From Pseudomonadota bacterium (lineage in GTDB: Bacteria > Pseudomonadota > Gammaproteobacteria > Pseudomonadales > Moraxellaceae): a stretch of 36,983 nt of DNA. The stretch is from contig JAEWKT010000009.1 of assembly GCA_023393635.1 (NCBI GenBank), positions 1 through 36,983 on the forward strand, read 5' to 3'. Under the pieces are notes generated by a model. That model was not told the DNA's origin and ran no database searches. It worked only from the letters and a program-made list of their open reading frames with translations. Below are positions 33,005 through 36,983 of the stretch, piece after piece (position 1 is the first letter of the stretch; each line of letters begins with the position of its first letter). Made by a program: the position numbers and the translations under genes.

Positions 33005-33262
33005 ATGGAACTCGTAGTTGGTCTAACCGCTATTGCAGCAGCTCTTTTGATCGCTTTTGGTGCTTTAGGTACAGCGATTGGCTTTGGTTTACTTGGCGGC
33101 CGTTTTCTTGAGTCTGTTGCACGTCAACCAGAATTGGCACCTCAATTACAAACTCGCATGTTCTTAATTGCGGGTTTACTTGATGCGGTACCAATGATCG
33201 GTGTTGGTATTGGCTTGTTCTTCATCTTTGCTAATCCGTTCACTGGTCTGATTACTGGTTAA
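33005..33262 (+). CDS. atpE: ATP synthase Fo subunit c
   Basis: The proteolipid that forms the rotating c-ring. The 85-residue hairpin has two membrane helices joined by the polar ARQPE loop (residues 39-43). The proton-binding carboxylate is Asp60 in AGLLDAVPM, as in the E. coli H+-type enzyme; the Na+-binding residue pattern is not evident. TGAGG lies about nine bases before the ATG. Confidence 0.98.
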   Translation: MELVVGLTAIAAALLIAFGALGTAIGFGLLGGRFLESVARQPELAPQLQTRMFLIAGLLDAVPMIGVGIGLFFIFANPFTGLITG

Positions 33263-33297
33263 TTCTTAATTCCCAAAATCATCATTGAGGAATTGCA

Positions 33298-33768
33298 ATG
33301 AATATCAACCTCACATTGATTGGCCAAGCGATTGCATTTGCGATTTTTGTCGCATTCTGCATGAAATTTGTCTGGCCACCACTAATCGCAGCGATTAGTG
33401 ACCGTCAGCGTAAAATTGCTGATGGCTTAAATGCGGCTGAGCGTGCGAAAGCGGATCTTGCTGATGCGCATGCGCAAGTAAAGCAAGAGCTAGATGCTGC
33501 AAAAGTACAGGCAGCTCAATTGATAGAGCAGGCGAACCGCCGTGCTGCACAACTGGTTGAAGAAGCCCGCACCACTGCCAATGCAGAAGGTGAGCGTATT
33601 CGTCAACAGTCACGTGAATCAGTTGATCAGGAAATTAATCAGGCGCGTGAACAACTTCGCGCACAAGTGGCTGCCTTGGCAGTGGCTGGTGCTGAGAAGA
33701 TTCTAAAAGCCCAGGTTGATGAACAAGCACATGCTGCCATGTTAAATCAACTGGCTGCGGAACTATAA
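33298..33768 (+). CDS. atpF: ATP synthase Fo subunit b
   Basis: The peripheral-stalk subunit linking Fo and F1. The 156-residue protein has one N-terminal membrane helix (about residues 5-25) and then a long charged, Ala/Gln/Glu-rich helix that dimerises as a right-handed coiled coil. GAGGAA precedes the ATG, and it lies 35 bases after atpE. Length equals E. coli subunit b. Confidence 0.98.
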   Translation: MNINLTLIGQAIAFAIFVAFCMKFVWPPLIAAISDRQRKIADGLNAAERAKADLADAHAQVKQELDAAKVQAAQLIEQANRRAAQLVEEARTTANAEGERIRQQSRESVDQEINQAREQLRAQVAALAVAGAEKILKAQVDEQAHAAMLNQLAAEL

Positions 33769-33780
33769 GCGAGGCGACGT

Positions 33781-34317
33781 ATGGCTGAACTATTGACGTT
33801 AGCACGGCCTTATGCCAAAGCGGCTTTTAGTTATGCTTCTGAGCAGGGTACAACGGACCAGTGGTCTCATGTACTCCAATTACTCAGTGTGATGGTTCAA
33901 GATGAAGCATTTTCAGCTTATTTGAATCGTCCCGAGCTAACACCTGAGCAACAGGTTAAAGATATTGTAGGTACAGATTCTGTGCTACAAGATCATTCAA
34001 TTGCCAACTTCTTAACCATGTTGGCACAAAATGATCGCTTAAGCCTGTTAACAGAAATTGCCATTGAGTTTGAGCAACTAAAAGCACAAAACCAGAATCA
34101 GACTGATGTTGAAATTGAATCTGCCTTTGAGCTAACAGAACAACAAACGCAACTGCTGGTTGATCGTTTATCCAAACGATTAAATACCACCATTAATGCC
34201 ACTGTGACTGTTAATCCTGCATTAATTGCAGGTGTGGTGATTCGTGCAGGCGATCAGGTCATTGATGATTCTGCCAAGGCTAAGCTGGAAAGAATGCGAA
34301 CTCGTTTAACCGCGTAA
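33781..34317 (+). CDS. atpH: ATP synthase F1 subunit delta
   Basis: The subunit at the top of F1 that holds the b-dimer stalk to the alpha subunits. The 178-residue protein has a helical N-terminal domain starting ARPYAKAAFSYA, and a C-terminal part containing NPALIAGVVIRAGDQVIDDS, the family signature. It follows atpF by 12 bases with GAGG before the ATG. Confidence 0.98.
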   Translation: MAELLTLARPYAKAAFSYASEQGTTDQWSHVLQLLSVMVQDEAFSAYLNRPELTPEQQVKDIVGTDSVLQDHSIANFLTMLAQNDRLSLLTEIAIEFEQLKAQNQNQTDVEIESAFELTEQQTQLLVDRLSKRLNTTINATVTVNPALIAGVVIRAGDQVIDDSAKAKLERMRTRLTA

Positions 34318-34370
34318 TGGTTTAATACCAACAGGTTAGGCAGAACTTAATAAATAGAGGTATAGCGCAA

Positions 34371-35915
34371 ATGCAACAACTGAATCCATCTGAGATCAGT
34401 GCGCTCATTAAACAGCGTATCAGCGATCTGGACACCAGCGCGACCGCCAAGAACGAAGGAACCATCGTGATGGTTTCCGACGGTATCGTGCGTATTCACG
34501 GTCTGGCTGACGTTATGTATGGTGAGATGATCGAATTTGACGGCGGCTTATACGGTATGGCACTGAACTTGGAACAAGATTCAGTGGGTGCTGTGGTATT
34601 GGGCAGCTATTTAAGCTTACAAGAAGGCCAAAAAGTACGTTGTACTGGTCGCGTTCTTGAAGTACCAGTTGGCCCTGAATTATTGGGTCGTGTGGTTGAC
34701 GCGCTGGGCACGCCAATTGATGGCAAAGGCCCAATCAATGCTCAGTTAAACGATGCAGTAGAAAAGGTTGCACCTGGTGTAATCTGGCGTCAAAGTGTTG
34801 ATCAGCCAGTACAAACTGGTTATAAATCAGTAGACACCATGATTCCAGTTGGCCGTGGCCAGCGTGAGCTGATCATTGGTGACCGTCAGACTGGTAAAAC
34901 AGCCATGGCGATTGACGCGATCATTGCACAAAAAGACTCTGGCATTAAGTGTGTGTATGTGGCCATTGGTCAAAAGCAATCGACCATTGCCAACGTGGTA
35001 CGCAAACTGGAAGAAACTGGTGCAATGGCGTATACCACTGTGGTAGCCGCGTCTGCATCTGAACCAGCTGCGATGCAGTTCCTGGCACCTTACTCTGGTT
35101 GTACCATGGGTGAGTACTTCCGTGATCGCGGTGAAGATGCACTGATTGTGTATGATGACTTATCCAAGCAAGCGGTGGCTTATCGCCAGATTTCCTTGCT
35201 GCTGCGTCGTCCACCAGGCCGTGAAGCCTATCCAGGTGACGTATTCTATCTGCACTCCCGTTTGCTCGAGCGTGCATCCCGTGTTTCTGCTGCCTATGTT
35301 GAGAAATTCACCAATGGCGCAGTGACTGGCCAAACTGGTTCTTTGACTGCATTGCCAATCATTGAAACCCAGGCAGGTGACGTGTCTGCATTCGTACCAA
35401 CCAACGTCATTTCGATTACTGACGGTCAGATCTTCCTTGAATCCTCACTATTTAACGCGGGTATTCGCCCTGCGGTAAACGCGGGTATTTCGGTATCCCG
35501 TGTTGGTGGTGCAGCGCAAACCAAGATCATCAAAAAACTGTCTGGCGGTATTCGTACTGCATTGGCACAGTATCGTGAACTGGCTGCATTTGCCCAGTTT
35601 GCATCAGATCTTGACGAAGCAACCCGTAAGCAATTGGAACATGGCCAGCGTGTGACTGAGCTGATGAAGCAAAAGCAATATGCGCCAATGTCAATTGCAG
35701 ATCAGGCGGTGTCTATCTATGCCTCAAACGAAGGCTATCTAACTGACATTCCAGTTGAAAAAATTGGTGCGTTTGAGGAAGCATTGTTGGCATATATGCG
35801 CTCACAACATGGCGCACTGATGGACGATATTGATCGTACTGCCAATTACAATGACACGATTGAAGCAGGCATAAAGCAAGGTATTGAAAGCTTTAAAGCC
35901 ACTCAAGCTTACTAA
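34371..35915 (+). CDS. atpA: ATP synthase F1 subunit alpha
   Basis: The non-catalytic nucleotide-binding subunit of the F1 hexamer, 514 residues. Walker A is GDRQTGKT at 170-177, Walker B is ALIVYDDLS, and the PAVNAGISVSRVGGAAQ signature is present with the arginine that reaches the catalytic site. GAGGT precedes the ATG. A 98-base gap containing a strong hairpin separates it from atpG. Confidence 0.99.
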   Translation: MQQLNPSEISALIKQRISDLDTSATAKNEGTIVMVSDGIVRIHGLADVMYGEMIEFDGGLYGMALNLEQDSVGAVVLGSYLSLQEGQKVRCTGRVLEVPVGPELLGRVVDALGTPIDGKGPINAQLNDAVEKVAPGVIWRQSVDQPVQTGYKSVDTMIPVGRGQRELIIGDRQTGKTAMAIDAIIAQKDSGIKCVYVAIGQKQSTIANVVRKLEETGAMAYTTVVAASASEPAAMQFLAPYSGCTMGEYFRDRGEDALIVYDDLSKQAVAYRQISLLLRRPPGREAYPGDVFYLHSRLLERASRVSAAYVEKFTNGAVTGQTGSLTALPIIETQAGDVSAFVPTNVISITDGQIFLESSLFNAGIRPAVNAGISVSRVGGAAQTKIIKKLSGGIRTALAQYRELAAFAQFASDLDEATRKQLEHGQRVTELMKQKQYAPMSIADQAVSIYASNEGYLTDIPVEKIGAFEEALLAYMRSQHGALMDDIDRTANYNDTIEAGIKQGIESFKATQAY

Positions 35916-35961
35916 TTTTTCTACTTAAACAGAAAAACTAGTGCTTGATTCACGGATCATC

Positions 35962-35998
35962 TTCGGGAAGTTTAAGTCAACAGTTTAAACTTCCCGAA
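35962..35998 (+). other. Strong intra-operon hairpin between atpA and atpG
   Basis: TTCGGGAAGTTTAA (35962-35975) pairs perfectly with TTAAACTTCCCGAA (35985-35998), a 14-bp stem with a 9-base loop. The sequence after it (CAATAGG) has no T run, so it is not an intrinsic terminator. It ends 15 bases before the atpG start and could protect upstream mRNA or limit atpG translation. Confidence 0.75.
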
Positions 35999-36013
35999 CA
36001 ATAGGTTAAGCGT

Positions 36014-36883
36014 ATGGCAAGTTTAAAAGAAATTCGCGCCAAGGTAGCCAGTATCAAAAGCACGCAAAAGATTACGCGTGCGATGCAACTTGTTGCTGCC
36101 AGTAAAATGCGTCGTGCGCAAGAGCGTATGTCGCAGGGCCGTCCTTATGCCGAAAATATGCGCCGTGTCATTGCCCATTTAGTGCAAGCAAATCCTGAAT
36201 ATAAACATCGTTATATGGTTGACCGCCCAGTTAAGCGTGTTGGCTATATCATTGTGTCTTCTGACCGTGGTCTGGCGGGTGGTTTAAATATCAACCTGTT
36301 CAAGCGTGTAATGCAACACGTCAAAACACAGCAGGAACAATCGATCGAAGTTCAGTTTGCGTTAATCGGTCAAAAAGCGGTTGCGTTTTTCAAAAGTTAT
36401 GGTGGCAAAGTATTGGGTGTAACCACGCAAGTGGGTGATGCACCAGGTATGGAACAATTGACAGGTTCAGTGCAGGTGATGCTGGATGCCTATGATCGCG
36501 GTGAAATTGACCGTGTTTATCTGGTATCTAACAAATTTATCAATGCCATGACCCAAAAGCCCCAAATTGATCAGCTGGTTCCATTAGCAGCCGACAGCAA
36601 TGTCGATCAGTTAAACCGCAGCTACGGCTGGGATTATCTGTATGAGCCAGAAGCCAATGTCCTGTTAAATGGACTGTTGGTGCGTTATATCGAGTCCATG
36701 GTATATCAGGGCGTGGTTGAGAATATTGCATCTGAGCAAGCAGCACGCATGATTGCCATGAAAGCGGCAACTGATAATGCGGGCGATTTGATCAAGAGCT
36801 TACAACTTATTTATAACAAGCTGCGTCAAGCCGCGATTACCCGGGAAATTTCCGAGATCGTTGGCGGTGCCGCTGCCGTTTAA
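36014..36883 (+). CDS. atpG: ATP synthase F1 subunit gamma
   Basis: The central rotor shaft of F1. The 289-residue protein has paired N- and C-terminal coiled-coil helices: KEIRAKVASIKSTQKITRAM with MVAASKM-type LVAASKMRRAQ at the start, and AMKAATDNAGDL with the ITREISEIVGGA signature at the end. A Rossmann-like domain lies between. AGG lies about ten bases before the ATG. One copy per enzyme is needed versus three alpha, which fits the hairpin just upstream. Confidence 0.99.
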   Translation: MASLKEIRAKVASIKSTQKITRAMQLVAASKMRRAQERMSQGRPYAENMRRVIAHLVQANPEYKHRYMVDRPVKRVGYIIVSSDRGLAGGLNINLFKRVMQHVKTQQEQSIEVQFALIGQKAVAFFKSYGGKVLGVTTQVGDAPGMEQLTGSVQVMLDAYDRGEIDRVYLVSNKFINAMTQKPQIDQLVPLAADSNVDQLNRSYGWDYLYEPEANVLLNGLLVRYIESMVYQGVVENIASEQAARMIAMKAATDNAGDLIKSLQLIYNKLRQAAITREISEIVGGAAAV

Positions 36884-36912
36884 CATTTTTAATTTGAATT
36901 GAGGAGACAGCA

Positions 36913-36983
36913 ATGAGTAGCGGTCGTATCGTTCAGATCATCGGCGCGGTAATCGACGTCGAGTTCGAGCGCAATAGCGTTCC
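36913..36983 (+). CDS. atpD: ATP synthase F1 subunit beta, 5' end only (partial)
   Basis: The first 23 codons of the catalytic F1 subunit. GRIVQIIGAVIDVEF is the well-known N-terminal barrel start of AtpD. A strong GAGGAG lies seven bases before the ATG, and the gene follows atpG by 29 bases. The rest is cut off by the window end. Confidence 0.95.
   Translation, partial: MSSGRIVQIIGAVIDVEFERNSV

Overview
The window reads as chromosomal DNA of a gammaproteobacterium of the family Moraxellaceae, close to Acinetobacter and possibly Alkanindiges. This rests on remembered gene order (dapA-bamC-purC; ribF-ileS-lspA-FKBP; argS-SPOR next to zur-znuCB/znuA and atpIBEFHAGD) and on protein character. 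Genus is an inference. No insertion sequence, prophage, CRISPR array or clear foreign island was seen. Most of the window is core genome, with a less familiar stretch at about 19.6-25.0 kb.

Layout. (1) 1-660: the 3' end of a 23S rRNA gene, 5S rRNA and a strong terminator. (2) 0.97-2.6 kb: a DUF805 membrane protein facing an M48 lipoprotein protease across a bidirectional terminator, then tRNA-Gly(GCC) with its own promoter and terminator. (3) 2.8-5.1 kb: the dapA-bamC-purC operon. (4) 5.2-7.7 kb: an HSL-type esterase with an operator-like promoter, and an outer-membrane porin. (5) 7.75-17.3 kb, all minus strand: FKBP isomerase, lspA, ileS, ribF, a MATE exporter and two neighbouring DUF445 membrane proteins. 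(6) 17.4-20.3 kb, minus: phoBR with a Pho box, and a TetR regulator. (7) 20.5-23.1 kb: a haem-oxygenase-like diiron enzyme divergent from an NPPY-type methyltransferase. (8) 23.2-25.0 kb: an SDR oxidoreductase and a second TetR regulator. (9) 25.1-28.1 kb: SPOR protein, argS and a DUF2798 protein. (10) 28.1-31.3 kb: zinc uptake (zur-znuC-znuB divergent from znuA). (11) 31.4 kb to the end: the F1Fo ATP synthase operon from its promoter to the first codons of atpD.

Main observations. A 20-bp inverted repeat (TTGACAA-N6-TTGTC[A/T]A) lies in the promoters of two genes 18 kb apart, the esterase and the SDR. It overlaps the -35 box in the SDR promoter and contains a TTGACA there in the esterase promoter. 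A TetR gene lies just behind the SDR, so a small regulon is likely. Upstream of phoB, a Pho box with a correctly spaced -10 supports autoregulation and moves the phoB start downstream. The zur/znuA gap holds a Zur-box-like site plus a second, unrelated perfect palindrome. The ATP synthase operon has hairpins at the junctions where subunit stoichiometry changes (a/c and alpha/gamma). The diiron enzyme and its divergent methyltransferase are the best candidates for undescribed chemistry.
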